From: Soonwooa sp032078105
GTDB lineage: Bacteria; Bacteroidota; Bacteroidia; Flavobacteriales; Weeksellaceae
Assembly (NCBI GenBank): GCA_046269235.1
Contig: JBJZOS010000005.1
Span: forward strand, 1 to 64,000
Reading direction: 5' to 3'
DNA length: 64,000 nt
Shown here: one piece after another, positions 32,104 to 41,900 of the stretch
Layout: each line of letters begins with the position of its first letter
How positions within the stretch are numbered: position 1 is the first letter of the stretch
The notes under the pieces: generated by a model
What the model was told of the DNA's origin: nothing
The model's input: only the letters and a program-made list of their open reading frames with translations
The model's database searches: none
Program-made: the position numbers and the translations under genes

Positions 32104-33192
32104 CTATAAAACCTGTTCTAAAATATTGATGTAAATTTCGATCCCTTCCTTGATTTCAGCGATGTAGATAAACTCATCCGCCGTGTGCGAGCGCAAGCTG
32201 TCGCCTGGCCCAATCTTAACCGAAGTGCACGGAATAATCGCCTGATCGGAGGATGTCGGCGAGCCGTAAGTCGTCCTGCCAAGCGCCAAACCAGCCTGCA
32301 CAAATGGATGCGCGATGTCGATTTTTGAAGAGTTAAGTCGAAACGAACGTGGTGTAAGGGTGGATTTCATTTGGGATTGAATAATATCAAAAACGTCTTT
32401 GTTGCTGTACGCATCGGTCACACGAACATCCAAGGTGAAATTGCATTTTTCGGGTACAACATTATGCTGTGTCCCAGCGTTAATAACGCTTAGCGTGACT
32501 TTGACGTCGCCAAGATATTGGGAAGTTTTCTCGAATTTGTAGTTCAAGATATGTTGCAAATCTGCCATACATTTAACAATCGCGTTGTCATCGTTGGGAT
32601 GTGCGGCATGAAACGCCGTACCTTGCATTTCGCCATCAATCACCAAAAGTCCTTTTTCGGCAATGGCTAAATTCATTTTTGTAGGTTCGCCAACAATCGC
32701 CAACGCAACGTTTGGAAGTTGCGGAAAAAGAGCTTCGATGCCGTCAACGCCCGAAATTTCTTCCTCTGCTGTTAACGCAATAATTAAGTTATGAGACAAG
32801 TTTTCTCTTTCATAAAAATGAAGGAAAACTTGCGACATCGCCACCAAAGATGCACCAGCATCGTTACTTCCCAATCCAAAGATTTTTGCGTCTTTTTCGA
32901 CTGGGATAAAAGGATCCATTGTGTAAGCTTTGTTTGGCTTAACTGTGTCATGGTGGGTGTTCAACAAAATTGATGGTTTGGATTCGTCAAAATTTTTGTT
33001 GGTTGCCCAGATATTATTTTTGTAGCGGTTAATCGCCACAGCTTTTTCTTTAAAAAAACCTTCTATCACCAACGATACGTCGTACTCTTCCTTGCTAAGC
33101 GAAGGCGTCGCAATCATCTTCTTGAGAAGTTTGGTCGCGTTGTCGAGTAGCTCATCGATGTGGTTAACAGATTTGAGTGCCTTGGTTATCAT
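32104..33192 (-). CDS. argE: M20 family deacylase, probable argE
   Basis: A zinc aminoacylase of the M20 family, here expected to remove the acyl group (acetyl or succinyl) from N-acyl-ornithine or N-acyl-citrulline. Metal-ligand motifs are LLNTHHDTVKPN, GLGSNDAGASLVAM, LTAEEEISG and VGEPTKM, in the usual order. Length is 362 residues. It overlaps the end of argB by 29 bases, showing tight coupling. Because the carbamoyltransferase in this operon works on acylated ornithine, the deacylase step probably comes after carbamoylation, so the true substrate may be N-acyl-citrulline. Confidence 0.9.
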   Translation of the reverse strand: MITKALKSVNHIDELLDNATKLLKKMIATPSLSKEEYDVSLVIEGFFKEKAVAINRYKNNIWATNKNFDESKPSILLNTHHDTVKPNKAYTMDPFIPVEKDAKIFGLGSNDAGASLVAMSQVFLHFYERENLSHNLIIALTAEEEISGVDGIEALFPQLPNVALAIVGEPTKMNLAIAEKGLLVIDGEMQGTAFHAAHPNDDNAIVKCMADLQHILNYKFEKTSQYLGDVKVTLSVINAGTQHNVVPEKCNFTLDVRVTDAYSNKDVFDIIQSQMKSTLTPRSFRLNSSKIDIAHPFVQAGLALGRTTYGSPTSSDQAIIPCTSVKIGPGDSLRSHTADEFIYIAEIKEGIEIYINILEQVL

Positions 33193-33955
33193 AAATTATA
33201 TGTTCTTGCAATTTGGTTTCGTTAATTAAAAAAATCTTTTGTACGCCGTTTTTCTTGGCAAGTAAAGCATTTTCGATTTTGGGGAGAATGCCTTTATGTA
33301 TTTTTTTCTTTTCTTTAAGTTCTAAAACATCGTCTTCGGAAAGCGCTTCTATCAAAGTTGAATTGTCATTAACATCTTCTAAAACGCCATCTTTATCAAA
33401 ACAAAATAGTAATTCGACATCGAATTTTTTTGATAAAGCTTGTGCTAAAACTGAAGCGATAGAATCGGCATTCGTATTAAGTAGATCACCATGATGATCG
33501 TGCGTAATTGCTGAGAAAACAGGAATTAAATCTAGTTTTAAAAATTTACGAATCAGTCTTGCGTTGACACTTTTACGATTAACGTCGCCAACAAATCCAA
33601 AATCTATCTCTTCAACACTACGTTTTTCAGCTTGAATTAAATTAGCATCAGCTCCTGTAAATCCCATCGCATCGCAATCCAAATTCTGAAGTTTTGCAAC
33701 TATACTTTTGTTGATTTTGCCTGCATACACCATGGTTGCGATATCTAAAGTCTGCGCATCGGTTACGCGTCGGCCGTCGACCATCTGTTGTGGCACATGA
33801 AGTCTTTCTGCTAAAGTGCTGGTCAACTTTCCGCCGCCATGCACCAAGATCCGTTTCCCAGAAATGTTAGAAAATTTTTTTAAGAATTGATCCAGCGCTT
33901 CCCCGTCATCGATTAAGGCACCGCCAATTTTTATGATATATAATTTTTCTTTCAT
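33164..33955 (-). CDS. argB: acetylglutamate kinase
   Basis: Phosphorylates N-acyl-glutamate in the second step of arginine synthesis. KIGGALIDD at the start and VHGGGKLTSTLAERL are the phosphate-binding loops; a third, with substrate-contacting residues, is MVDGRRVTDAQTL. Length is 263 residues, within the normal range. It follows argF' with 78 bases between, and its 3' end overlaps argE by 29 bases. Confidence 0.95.
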   Translation of the reverse strand: MKEKLYIIKIGGALIDDGEALDQFLKKFSNISGKRILVHGGGKLTSTLAERLHVPQQMVDGRRVTDAQTLDIATMVYAGKINKSIVAKLQNLDCDAMGFTGADANLIQAEKRSVEEIDFGFVGDVNRKSVNARLIRKFLKLDLIPVFSAITHDHHGDLLNTNADSIASVLAQALSKKFDVELLFCFDKDGVLEDVNDNSTLIEALSEDDVLELKEKKKIHKGILPKIENALLAKKNGVQKIFLINETKLQEHIIYDNQGTQIC

Positions 33956-34033
33956 TTCGGATTTCTGTTTTATGATAGAGATTCCCTTCTTTCTACTCGC
34001 CTCTCCTAGTCTATCGTTTTTATGTTTTAAAAT

Positions 34034-34987
34034 TTATTTTAATGCATTTAAGATTTCACTGAAAACGCTTTGTGCTGAGAAAATTCGGTTCTTTGCTTGT
34101 TGATAAATAATCGAATGTTCGCTATCCATCACTTCGTCACTCAACTCCAAATTACGTCGCACAGGCAAACAATGCATCACTTTGGCATCGTTGGTTGTTT
34201 TCAATTTTTCTAAACTTAATAACCAATCTTCTTTAACCTCGGGCATTGTCGCATACTCATCGAAAGATGACCAGTTTTTAACATAGATAAAATCGGCATC
34301 TTTCAAGGCTTCGTCTTGGTTATGAACAACTGGTGTATCTTTTACAAAATTTGGATCCAAGTCGTAGCCTTTAGGATTTGCAATCACCAAATCAACATCC
34401 AATGCTTGCATCCATTCTGTAAAAGAATTGGCAACCGCATGTGCAATTGGCTTAACATGTGGCGCCCAAGTTAAAACGACTTTTGGCTTCTTTTCTTGTT
34501 TCCAATTTTCTGTTATCGTGATGCAATCCGCAAAACTCTGCAAAGGATGACGCGTCGCGGACTCTAACGAAACGACTGGCACTTTTGCGTGCTTTTCGAA
34601 CTGGCTCAAAATGCTTTCTGTGGTGTCTTCTTCTTTGGATTTCATCCCCGCAAAGCAACGCACCGCAATGATATCGCAATATTGATTAAGCACTTCAATC
34701 GCATCTTTGATGTGCTCGACTGTCCCGCCATCCATCATCGCGCCATCATTGTATTCTAGATTCCAAGCTTCTTGCGCTGCATTCAACACCAAAACATTAA
34801 AGCCCAAATTTTGAGCAGCGATTTGACTACTCAATCTCGTTCTGAGACTTGAATTAAGAAATACCAAACCAATTGTTTTTCCGTTTCCTTTGTTGGGTTC
34901 TGCCAAAGGATTTGCTTTAATTTCTAAAGCTTTTTTTATCATAGATTGAAGATCATTAATATCTTCTACACTTGTGAAATTTTTCAT
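34034..34987 (-). CDS. argF': N-acyl-ornithine carbamoyltransferase (argF')
   Basis: Carbamoylates an N-acylated ornithine rather than free ornithine, as known for Bacteroidetes and Xanthomonas. The carbamoyl-phosphate motif reads SSLRTRLSSQ (residues 46-55), and RHPLQSFAD and MHCLPVRRN are further signatures. Residue 90, which in the studied enzymes separates succinyl (Pro90 in Bacteroides) from acetyl (Glu92 in Xanthomonas) specificity, is Val here (DGGTVEH). From recalled mutagenesis work, Val at this site favours succinylornithine, but I mark that as an inference. Length is 317 residues. Confidence 0.93.
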   Translation of the reverse strand: MKNFTSVEDINDLQSMIKKALEIKANPLAEPNKGNGKTIGLVFLNSSLRTRLSSQIAAQNLGFNVLVLNAAQEAWNLEYNDGAMMDGGTVEHIKDAIEVLNQYCDIIAVRCFAGMKSKEEDTTESILSQFEKHAKVPVVSLESATRHPLQSFADCITITENWKQEKKPKVVLTWAPHVKPIAHAVANSFTEWMQALDVDLVIANPKGYDLDPNFVKDTPVVHNQDEALKDADFIYVKNWSSFDEYATMPEVKEDWLLSLEKLKTTNDAKVMHCLPVRRNLELSDEVMDSEHSIIYQQAKNRIFSAQSVFSEILNALK

Positions 34988-35070
34988 TTTTGAAATTTTC
35001 GATAATTTTAAACAACAGCCTCCTCCTACGTCATATATAATCTATATTTCATAATGAAGGCTGTTTAATT

Positions 35071-36207
35071 TTAATTTAAATTTTGAAGAATATCTCCCAA
35101 AGCAGCGATAAAAAGATCCGCTTCTTTTTCGGTGATGTTAAGAGGTGGCAAAATCCTCAGTACATTTTTGTCATTGGCATTTCCTGTGAATACAAAATGC
35201 TTTTTTAACAAAGAAGAACGAACTTCGGCACAAGGCTGATCCAACTCGATCCCGATCATCAATCCACGTCGCCTAATGGATTTTATATGTATAAAATTTT
35301 TGATTTTATCTTCTATATAAGCGCCAACTTTCTCGGCGTTTTGGATAAGATTTTCATTTTTAATAACGTCAAGAACCGCAATACCAGCGGCGCAAGCTAA
35401 ATGATTTCCGCCGAAAGTTGTTCCTAAAAGTCCATGGCTCGCTTTGAATTTTGGACTAATTAAAACCCCAGCAATCGGGAAACCATTCCCCATACCTTTT
35501 GCTGTGGTGATAAGATCAGGCTTCACATTAAATTCTTGATGCGCAAAGAAATAACCAGCACGTCCATATCCAGACTGCACTTCATCCAAAATCATAACCG
35601 CATCATTGCTATCGCACAAACTTCTGATACTATGAATGAAGTGTTCATCGGGCAAGTTAATGCCTCCAACACCTTGAATACCCTCAACAATTACGGCACT
35701 AATCTCGTTGGTCTTAAATATAGTCTCTAGCGTTTTGACATCGTTCCACGTGCATTTTACAAAATTATCGGAAGCGTTAACTGGCGCAACAATTTTTGGA
35801 TTGTCCGTCACCGCAACTGCTGCCGAAGTACGACCATGAAACGAATCTGAAAAATATACAACTTTCTTCTTTCCATTGTGGAAAGATGCTAGTTTTAAAG
35901 CATTTTCATTAGCTTCAGCACCAGAGTTACAAAGGAATAAACTGTAATCTTCGTAACCTGACAACGAACCTAACTTACTTGCCAATTCCACCTGCAAATC
36001 ATTCTGGACCGAGTTGGAATAAAATGAAATTTTCTCTAATTGATCTTTCAGTTTTGCTTGATAATATGGATGATTGTGCCCAATCGAGATCACCGCATGA
36101 CCTCCATAAAAATCTAAATATTGTTGTCCTTGGTCATCCCAAACAAAAGCACCTTTTGCCTTAACTGGATTAATATCAAACAATGGATATACTTCGAATA
36201 AATTCAT
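35071..36207 (-). CDS. argD: acylornithine aminotransferase
   Basis: A PLP enzyme of class III that converts N-acyl-glutamate semialdehyde to N-acyl-ornithine. CNSGAEANENALKLA binds the cofactor phosphate, VMILDEVQSGYGRAG holds the Asp that contacts the PLP ring, and LITTAKGMGNGFPIAGV contains the Lys that forms the Schiff base. Length is 378 residues. It sits between argC and argF' in the operon, 14 bases after argC. Confidence 0.95.
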   Translation of the reverse strand: MNLFEVYPLFDINPVKAKGAFVWDDQGQQYLDFYGGHAVISIGHNHPYYQAKLKDQLEKISFYSNSVQNDLQVELASKLGSLSGYEDYSLFLCNSGAEANENALKLASFHNGKKKVVYFSDSFHGRTSAAVAVTDNPKIVAPVNASDNFVKCTWNDVKTLETIFKTNEISAVIVEGIQGVGGINLPDEHFIHSIRSLCDSNDAVMILDEVQSGYGRAGYFFAHQEFNVKPDLITTAKGMGNGFPIAGVLISPKFKASHGLLGTTFGGNHLACAAGIAVLDVIKNENLIQNAEKVGAYIEDKIKNFIHIKSIRRRGLMIGIELDQPCAEVRSSLLKKHFVFTGNANDKNVLRILPPLNITEKEADLFIAALGDILQNLN

Positions 36208-36221
36208 TTTTAATTAAAATT

Positions 36222-37184
36222 TTAAAATGCAATTGCTTTAAGATTAAGACCTAAAGTCTCTTCCCAACCCATTGCTAAATTCATGTTTTGAACCGCTTGT
36301 CCTGACGCGCCTTTCAGTACATTGTCTATCGCCGAATGCACTACAATAAAGCCTTTATTTTGTTCAATTTCGATAACACACTTGTTGGTGTTAACGACTT
36401 GCTTCATATCTAAATGTCCATCGGTAACCTGAACAAATTTTGCGTCTTTATAAAAATCTTGAAACAATGTTTTTATTTCTTCTAAACTTTTATCACATTT
36501 AATCGTTGAACTTGTGAAAATTCCTCGTGCAAAATCGCCACGCCAAGGCACAAAATTTAAGCTGACGTGATTGGAAGATTTAGAATTTAAATTCATTAAA
36601 ATCTCTTCTACATGTTGATGTATCAAAGTTTTGTAAGCCGAGATATTATCATTTCGCCATGTGAAATGTGTTGTCGATTGTAGCTTTTGACCTGCGCCAG
36701 TAGAACCTGTAATCCCAGTTGTGTAAACATCTATCAAAAGTCCCGCTTCCGCCAAAGGCAAGAGCGCCAACTGAATGGCCGTTGCAAAACATCCAGGATT
36801 GGCTATACTTTTCGTTGATTGGATTTGGGTTTTGTTGATTTCTGGAAGTCCATAGATAAATTTTCTATCATTAAAATATGCTTCTAAACGAAAATCGTTT
36901 CCTAAGTCAATAATTAAAGTCTCAGCGTCAATCGCATTTTGAGTCAGCCAATTTTGGCTTTCTTTATGTGGAAGACACAAAAATAAAATATCAACTTTTT
37001 GAAAGTCATTCGTTAAAACAACATCGCAAATCCCCGCTAAATCTGGATACAACTCAGATATTTTAACACCTGAATTTGAACGACTGAAAAGACAAGTCAT
37101 TTCAACTTCTGGGTGAAAGGCCAAAAGACGAATCAACTCACTTCCCGCGTATCCGTTAGCTCCGATGATGCCGACAGATTTCAT
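36222..37184 (-). CDS. argC: N-acyl-gamma-glutamyl-phosphate reductase
   Basis: Reduces N-acyl-glutamyl phosphate to the semialdehyde with NADPH. The NADP-binding loop is GIIGANGYAGSELIRLL at the N terminus, and the catalytic Cys lies in SIANPGCFATAIQLAL. Length is 320 residues. The ATG overlaps the argG stop by one base (TAATG), which indicates translational coupling. Confidence 0.96.
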   Translation of the reverse strand: MKSVGIIGANGYAGSELIRLLAFHPEVEMTCLFSRSNSGVKISELYPDLAGICDVVLTNDFQKVDILFLCLPHKESQNWLTQNAIDAETLIIDLGNDFRLEAYFNDRKFIYGLPEINKTQIQSTKSIANPGCFATAIQLALLPLAEAGLLIDVYTTGITGSTGAGQKLQSTTHFTWRNDNISAYKTLIHQHVEEILMNLNSKSSNHVSLNFVPWRGDFARGIFTSSTIKCDKSLEEIKTLFQDFYKDAKFVQVTDGHLDMKQVVNTNKCVIEIEQNKGFIVVHSAIDNVLKGASGQAVQNMNLAMGWEETLGLNLKAIAF

Positions 37185-38374
37185 TAGCTTTTATTAATTT
37201 GGTGATAAATCGTTAGAGCATTGCTCAATACCTTAGTAAATCCTTTAACATCATCTCCCGTCCAAGTTCGATTTGCTTCGCCATAACTTCCGAATTTATC
37301 GGACATTAGATCATTTTCTGACTCAATTCCGTTTAACACAAATCGGTAAGGATAAAGCGTTATAAATACTTTTCCGTTAACCGTCTTTTGAGAATCATTA
37401 AGGAAAGCTTCGATATTTCTCATCACAGGATCTAGGAAAAGAGCCTCGTGAAGCCAGTTTCCGTACCAATCTGACAGTTGAGATTTGATGGTTTGTTGGT
37501 ATTTAGAAAGCGTATGTTTTTCTAAAAGATGATGCGCCTTAATCGTCAACAATGCCGCCGCAGCTTCGAAACCAACACGACCTTTAATCCCAACAATTGT
37601 ATCGCCAACATGGATGTCGCGACCAATGCCATAAGGACTTGCCAGAGATTCGATCTTCTGGATTGCAAATACCGAATGTGCAAAAGTTTCGTCATTAACA
37701 GCAACAACTTCACCGTTTTTGAATTCAATTTTTAGTTCCGTAGAGTCTTGTTTTTCAACTTGTGACGGAAACGCATCTTCGGGAAGACTATGACGAGATT
37801 TTAAAGTTTCTTTACCACCAACAGAAGTACCCCAAAGTCCTTTATTAATAGAATATTGCGCCTTTTCGAAATCGATATCAAAATCGTGATTTTTCAAAAA
37901 CCGAATTTCCTCTTCTCTCGACAATGACATATCTCGAATCGGTGTGATAATCTCCATCTCTGGACACATCACTTGGAAAATCAAATCAAATCGAACTTGA
38001 TCATTTCCCGCTCCTGTGCTGCCATGCGCAATCGCTGAGGCTCCAATTTCCTTAGCATATTTCGCAATATTTTGTGCCTGAATCGTTCTTTCCGCACTTA
38101 CAGAAAGCGGATATGTATTATTTTTAAGAACATTACCGAAAATCAAATATTTAACACAGTCGTTATAATATTCTTTTTCAGCATTTATCAATATGTAAGT
38201 TGCAACGCCTAACTTCTCAGCACGAGATTTTAACTCAACCTCATCAGCTTCATTGAAACCACCTGTATTAACCGTCACCGCATGAACTTCGTAACCCAAA
38301 GTCTCGCTTAAATATTTTGCACAGTAAGAAGTGTCAAGTCCTCCACTAAACGCCAACACTACACGTTTCTTCAT
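37184..38374 (-). CDS. argG: argininosuccinate synthase
   Basis: Joins citrulline and aspartate with ATP. The PP-loop ATP motif is LAFSGGLDTSYCAKYL at the N terminus, and AHGSTGAGNDQVRFD is the citrulline/aspartate region. Length is 396 residues, normal for the family. It overlaps the acyltransferase gene upstream by 29 bases and is coupled to argC downstream by a TAATG overlap. Confidence 0.96.
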   Translation of the reverse strand: MKKRVVLAFSGGLDTSYCAKYLSETLGYEVHAVTVNTGGFNEADEVELKSRAEKLGVATYILINAEKEYYNDCVKYLIFGNVLKNNTYPLSVSAERTIQAQNIAKYAKEIGASAIAHGSTGAGNDQVRFDLIFQVMCPEMEIITPIRDMSLSREEEIRFLKNHDFDIDFEKAQYSINKGLWGTSVGGKETLKSRHSLPEDAFPSQVEKQDSTELKIEFKNGEVVAVNDETFAHSVFAIQKIESLASPYGIGRDIHVGDTIVGIKGRVGFEAAAALLTIKAHHLLEKHTLSKYQQTIKSQLSDWYGNWLHEALFLDPVMRNIEAFLNDSQKTVNGKVFITLYPYRFVLNGIESENDLMSDKFGSYGEANRTWTGDDVKGFTKVLSNALTIYHQINKS

Positions 38375-38942
38375 CTTTTGTATTTTTTGTATAATTAGAA
38401 TTAAAAAGTTTTTTCTCCTTGCTTGGCGTGTACAACATCGCTGTACATAAGCAATTTTCTCTATTTTTACTCCTTAACACATCATAATTAACACAACTTT
38501 TGCAACCTTCCCAAAAATTTTCGTCTTTTGTAATTTCGGAATAGGTCACCGGCTGATAACCCAGATCGTAGTTAATCTTCATCACCGCAAGTCCTGTTGT
38601 TAAACTAAAAATTTTAGCTTCTGGAAATTTGCTGCGTGATAATTCGAAAACTTTAGCCTTCATCATTTTCGCCACACCTCTTTTCCTAAAATCAGGAGAT
38701 ACAATCATCCCAGAATTCGCTACAAATTCGCCATCACTCCATGCCGACACATAGCAAAATCCTGCCCAGCGACCATCTTCTTCGATCGCTAAAATCGCAC
38801 TTCCTTCCAGCATTTTTTGACGCAAAAACTCAACAGTTCTTTGCGCAATGCCCGTTCCTCTTACCTTGGCCGAGTTCGCCATCTCATGCTTGATTTCCTC
38901 TGCGTAATGCAAATGTTTTTGTGAGGAAATTTCTATTTTCAT
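38346..38942 (-). CDS. GNAT acetyltransferase heading the arginine operon
   Basis: A 198-residue GNAT protein with the acyl-CoA motif SPDFRKRGVAKMMKAKVF and a late segment with several cysteines (EGCKSCVNYDVL; ENCLCTAML). As the first gene of the operon and with no other argA or argJ in the cluster, it is the best candidate for the enzyme that acylates glutamate in step one. That role is inferred from gene order. The ATG at 38942 follows a promoter, and the gene overlaps argG by 29 bases. Confidence 0.85.
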   Translation of the reverse strand: MKIEISSQKHLHYAEEIKHEMANSAKVRGTGIAQRTVEFLRQKMLEGSAILAIEEDGRWAGFCYVSAWSDGEFVANSGMIVSPDFRKRGVAKMMKAKVFELSRSKFPEAKIFSLTTGLAVMKINYDLGYQPVTYSEITKDENFWEGCKSCVNYDVLRSKNRENCLCTAMLYTPSKEKKLFNSNYTKNTKDEETCSVGV

Positions 38943-38965
38943 TAACTTATATCTTATTAAAGCTG

Positions 38966-38998
38966 CAAATATAAATTATAATTTCTTTCAAAAACAAA
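38966..38998 (-). promoter_or_regulatory. predicted promoter of the arginine operon
   Basis: -7 box TATATTTG (38966-38973 on the minus strand). Two TTG sequences lie upstream (38989-38991 and 38995-38998); the farther one gives the usual spacing. No leader peptide or terminator is seen before the first gene, unlike pyrB and hisG. Confidence 0.6.
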
Positions 38999-39064
38999 TT
39001 ATTTAGATATTTTTTATGTATTAATTTTTTATTAAAGATATTTTATCTTTTTTTTGAAATATTC

Positions 39065-39440
39065 AACTTAAAGCTTAGAAGTAGAAAAAATAAAATCAAA
39101 GAATGCTACGTTATAACTTATCCCTGGATAAGAGTAGAATACAATTTTGACCGTCGACAGTCTGCCTATTCTCGAGAATACAATCTCAAGCTTTATCCTC
39201 TGTATGAAAAACTTGATGCCAACGAGAGACAAATCAATAGTGCTGTGGCTAGCAATTTCTCATCCTAAACTACTAAGAAGACCAAATGCTTGGCGCGCAA
39301 AAACAAGTGGAAAGATTGAAGCTGACGTTTTTAGAAATACAAAAATTAACAAATATTCGACAAGAAGTGGAAGCATCGGACTTCTAAAATTGCGAGTCCA
39401 CGAAGGCTAATACTAGAGGGCTTTTACAAATTGTGCAACA
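39065..39440 (+). pseudogene. decayed gene remnant, family unknown
   Basis: Part of a 1057-base region with no intact gene. One frame reads YPWIRVEYNFDRRQSAYSRE and then LYEKLDANERQINSAVASNF to a TAA at 39266-39268; another frame continues MLGAQKQVERLKLTFLEIQK to a TAA at 39385-39387, then more coding-like sequence. Composition is protein-like, but frameshifts and stops separate the parts. I do not recognise the family. Confidence 0.45.
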
Positions 39441-39636
39441 ATTAATGAGGTGATGCCAACTTTCCACGGAGAACTTACACAATGCTATCTAGAAGGGCTC
39501 TGATAGTCTACTATTGTAGCGTCTGTCCGTTTAGTAATTAGTCTTATCTATTAAAAAAAATAAAAACAATATCAAAGATTAGGTTTAAAATCACAAATCA
39601 AACACAAAAATTCTTAACTTTAAAACAATCATTAAT

Positions 39637-39792
39637 ATGGATGGATTAAAAAAAATATTAGGCACGGTTTGGATACTTTTAGCTTTATTTGTCGGGTATT
39701 TTAACATGACAGAAATGGGGATTTCAAAATTATCATCGGGCTAACAAGAAGATTTGGAATTCAAAAAACCGCAAAAACTTTCTTACATTTAA
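39637..39792 (+). pseudogene. truncated DUF6814-like small membrane protein
   Basis: MDGLKKILGTVWILLALFVG and NMTEMGISKLSSG resemble the N-terminal half of the roughly 70-residue DUF6814 membrane proteins, which carry SGKQEDLVFG at this point. Here the Lys codon has become TAA (39742-39744) and the frame continues QEDLEF before drifting off. The second half of the protein is missing. Confidence 0.6.
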
Positions 39793-39800
39793 TAAATAAT

Positions 39801-39983
39801 ATGGACCTGCATTTGAGTTTGGTGAATCTTTTATCTGTCGAAAACTTCCATGACGACGAGGCAAGAATGATACAGGTTTTTCAAAGTACTTATGACAATG
39901 CTATTTAATACATAGAAGGACAAGGGATAATCCTGACTAAGTTTTTAATACAAATCGATGAGCAAATTGACAACAACCAGTAA
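39801..39983 (+). pseudogene. small ORF with in-frame stop, unknown
   Basis: An ATG at 39801 opens MDLHLSLVNLLSVENFHDDE and ends at TAA 39906-39908; the frame continues YIEGQGIILTKFLIQIDEQI to a second TAA at 39981-39983. It looks like one decayed gene of about 60 codons. No family recognised. It ends 17 bases before the acyl-CoA synthetase gene. Confidence 0.4.
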
Positions 39984-39999
39984 TTACTAACATGATAAA

Positions 40000-41886
40000 A
40001 TGAATGCAGAGAATTTGATCCAACAGAGTAGAAACAATAAAGAAGAATTTTGGAAAGAACAATCACAATCAATTAGCTGGTATACTTTTCCGAAAACGAT
40101 AACATCACCAGACGAAAATAATTACAACCAATGGTTTGTAGATGGCGAACTCAACATGTGTTACCTGTGTATTGACAAGCATATTGAGGACGGTTTCGGT
40201 GACCAGGTTGCCATTATCTACGACTCGCCGGTAACCAACCAAAAGAAAACTTATACCTTCTTGGAAGCTAAAGAAGAGATTTCGAAACTTGCAGGGGGAC
40301 TTCAATCTCTTGGTTTAAAACAAGGTGATACCGCTATTATTTATATGCCGATGATTCCACAGACGATGTTTGCAATGCTAGCTTGCGCAAGAATTGGCGT
40401 TATTCACAATGTTGTTTTTGGAGGATTTGCACCGCAAGAATTGGTTGTTAGAATTGATGATTGCAAACCAAAAGTTTTAATAACAGCTACCGCAGGCGTG
40501 GAAATCGCCAAGCGAATCCCCTATCTTCCACTGGTTGAAAAAGCCATCGAACTTGCGCAAGATAAGGTTAACAACATCATCGTCTACAACAGAAATCTTG
40601 TCGAAAATGAAAACGAATATTTTGAAGGCACAATCGATTATCAAGATTTAATTTCAAAATCACAAGCTGCTGACTGTGTTTCGGTAAAATCTACACATCC
40701 TTTGTATTTACTTTACACCTCAGGCACAACAGGAAAACCCAAAGGTATCGTTCGTGATACAGGCGGCTATGCGACGGCTCTCAAATTTTCTATGAAGTAC
40801 ATTTATGGTATCGACGCAGACGAAGCGTTTTGGGCAGCTTCGGATTTTGGTTGGGCAGTTGGCCATAGCTATAGCGTGTATGGTCCATTAATTAATAGAA
40901 ATGCTACAGTAATCTTTGAAGGAAAACCTGTCATGACGCCAGATGCAGGAACATTTTGGCGTGTGATTCAAGATTACAAAGTTTCGATAATGTTCACAGC
41001 GCCGACCGCAATTAGAGCCATTAAAAAAGAAGACCCTAATGGCGAGTTGGTTAAAAAATATGATATATCAAGTTTAAAAAAACAATTCCTCGCTGGCGAA
41101 CGTTGCGACGTTGCAACATTGGATTGGTTTGACAAGCATATCGGCGTACCTGCCATCGACCATTGGTGGCAAACAGAATCTGGATCCCCAATGTTAGGAT
41201 TGATGACAGGCTTTGACGACTATAAAATTAAAAGAGCTTCAGCGGGAAAACCGATTCCGGGTTATGACATCAGAATTTTTGATGAAAATGGCTACGAGCT
41301 TGACGCACATCACGAAGGTTATTTAGCGATAAAACTTCCGCTTCCTCCAGGAGCTTTGCTTGGCGTTTGGAAAGACTTTGACAGATTCCAAGATAGCTAT
41401 TTGTCGCAGTTTGATGGTTATTACTTTTCGGGTGATGGCGCCATTGTGGACGAAGATGGTTATGTTTTTATCACCGGACGTGTAGACGATGTCATCAATG
41501 TTGCAGGACACAGATTGTCAACGTCCGAAATGGAAGAAGTTGTATCCTCACATCCTGATGTTGCAGAATGCGCCGTTGTGGGTATTGATGACGATCTTAA
41601 AGGTCAAATTCCTTTTGCTTCGGTTGTTATTAAAAATGGTTCCGAAATATCTGACGAGCAAGTTGAAAAAGAAGTTATCCAAAAAGTCCGTGAAAAAATT
41701 GGCGCTGTTGCAAGTCTTAGAAACGTGATGGTTGTTAAAAGATTACCTAAAACACGTTCTGGAAAAACCCTTAGAAAATTAATTCGCACCATTTTGGATG
41801 GCAAAGAATTCCAGATTCCATCAACGATTGACGACGAAAGCATTATTGATGAACTTATCGAAAAAATTAAAATTTATAAAAAATAA
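40000..41886 (+). CDS. short-chain acyl-CoA synthetase, PrpE/ACSS3-like
   Basis: Activates a short fatty acid, probably propionate, to its CoA ester through an acyl-adenylate. The ATP motif is LLYTSGTTGKPKG and the acyl-pocket motif is DHWWQTESGSPML, which has the propionyl-CoA synthetase form rather than DTWWQTETGG of true acetyl-CoA synthetase. TRSGKTLRKLIR near the C terminus holds the catalytic Lys. Length is 628 residues. It lies 14 bases upstream of the acs gene, so the two likely work together on acetate and propionate. Substrate choice is inferred. Confidence 0.9.
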   Translation: MNAENLIQQSRNNKEEFWKEQSQSISWYTFPKTITSPDENNYNQWFVDGELNMCYLCIDKHIEDGFGDQVAIIYDSPVTNQKKTYTFLEAKEEISKLAGGLQSLGLKQGDTAIIYMPMIPQTMFAMLACARIGVIHNVVFGGFAPQELVVRIDDCKPKVLITATAGVEIAKRIPYLPLVEKAIELAQDKVNNIIVYNRNLVENENEYFEGTIDYQDLISKSQAADCVSVKSTHPLYLLYTSGTTGKPKGIVRDTGGYATALKFSMKYIYGIDADEAFWAASDFGWAVGHSYSVYGPLINRNATVIFEGKPVMTPDAGTFWRVIQDYKVSIMFTAPTAIRAIKKEDPNGELVKKYDISSLKKQFLAGERCDVATLDWFDKHIGVPAIDHWWQTESGSPMLGLMTGFDDYKIKRASAGKPIPGYDIRIFDENGYELDAHHEGYLAIKLPLPPGALLGVWKDFDRFQDSYLSQFDGYYFSGDGAIVDEDGYVFITGRVDDVINVAGHRLSTSEMEEVVSSHPDVAECAVVGIDDDLKGQIPFASVVIKNGSEISDEQVEKEVIQKVREKIGAVASLRNVMVVKRLPKTRSGKTLRKLIRTILDGKEFQIPSTIDDESIIDELIEKIKIYKK

Positions 41887-41900
41887 AATCTTCATTGCAT

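Noticed and set aside
39147..39410. Plus-strand ORF of 87 codons in the remnant island
   Set aside because: The frames beside it read more like protein, so this frame is probably an accident of decay. Low confidence either way.
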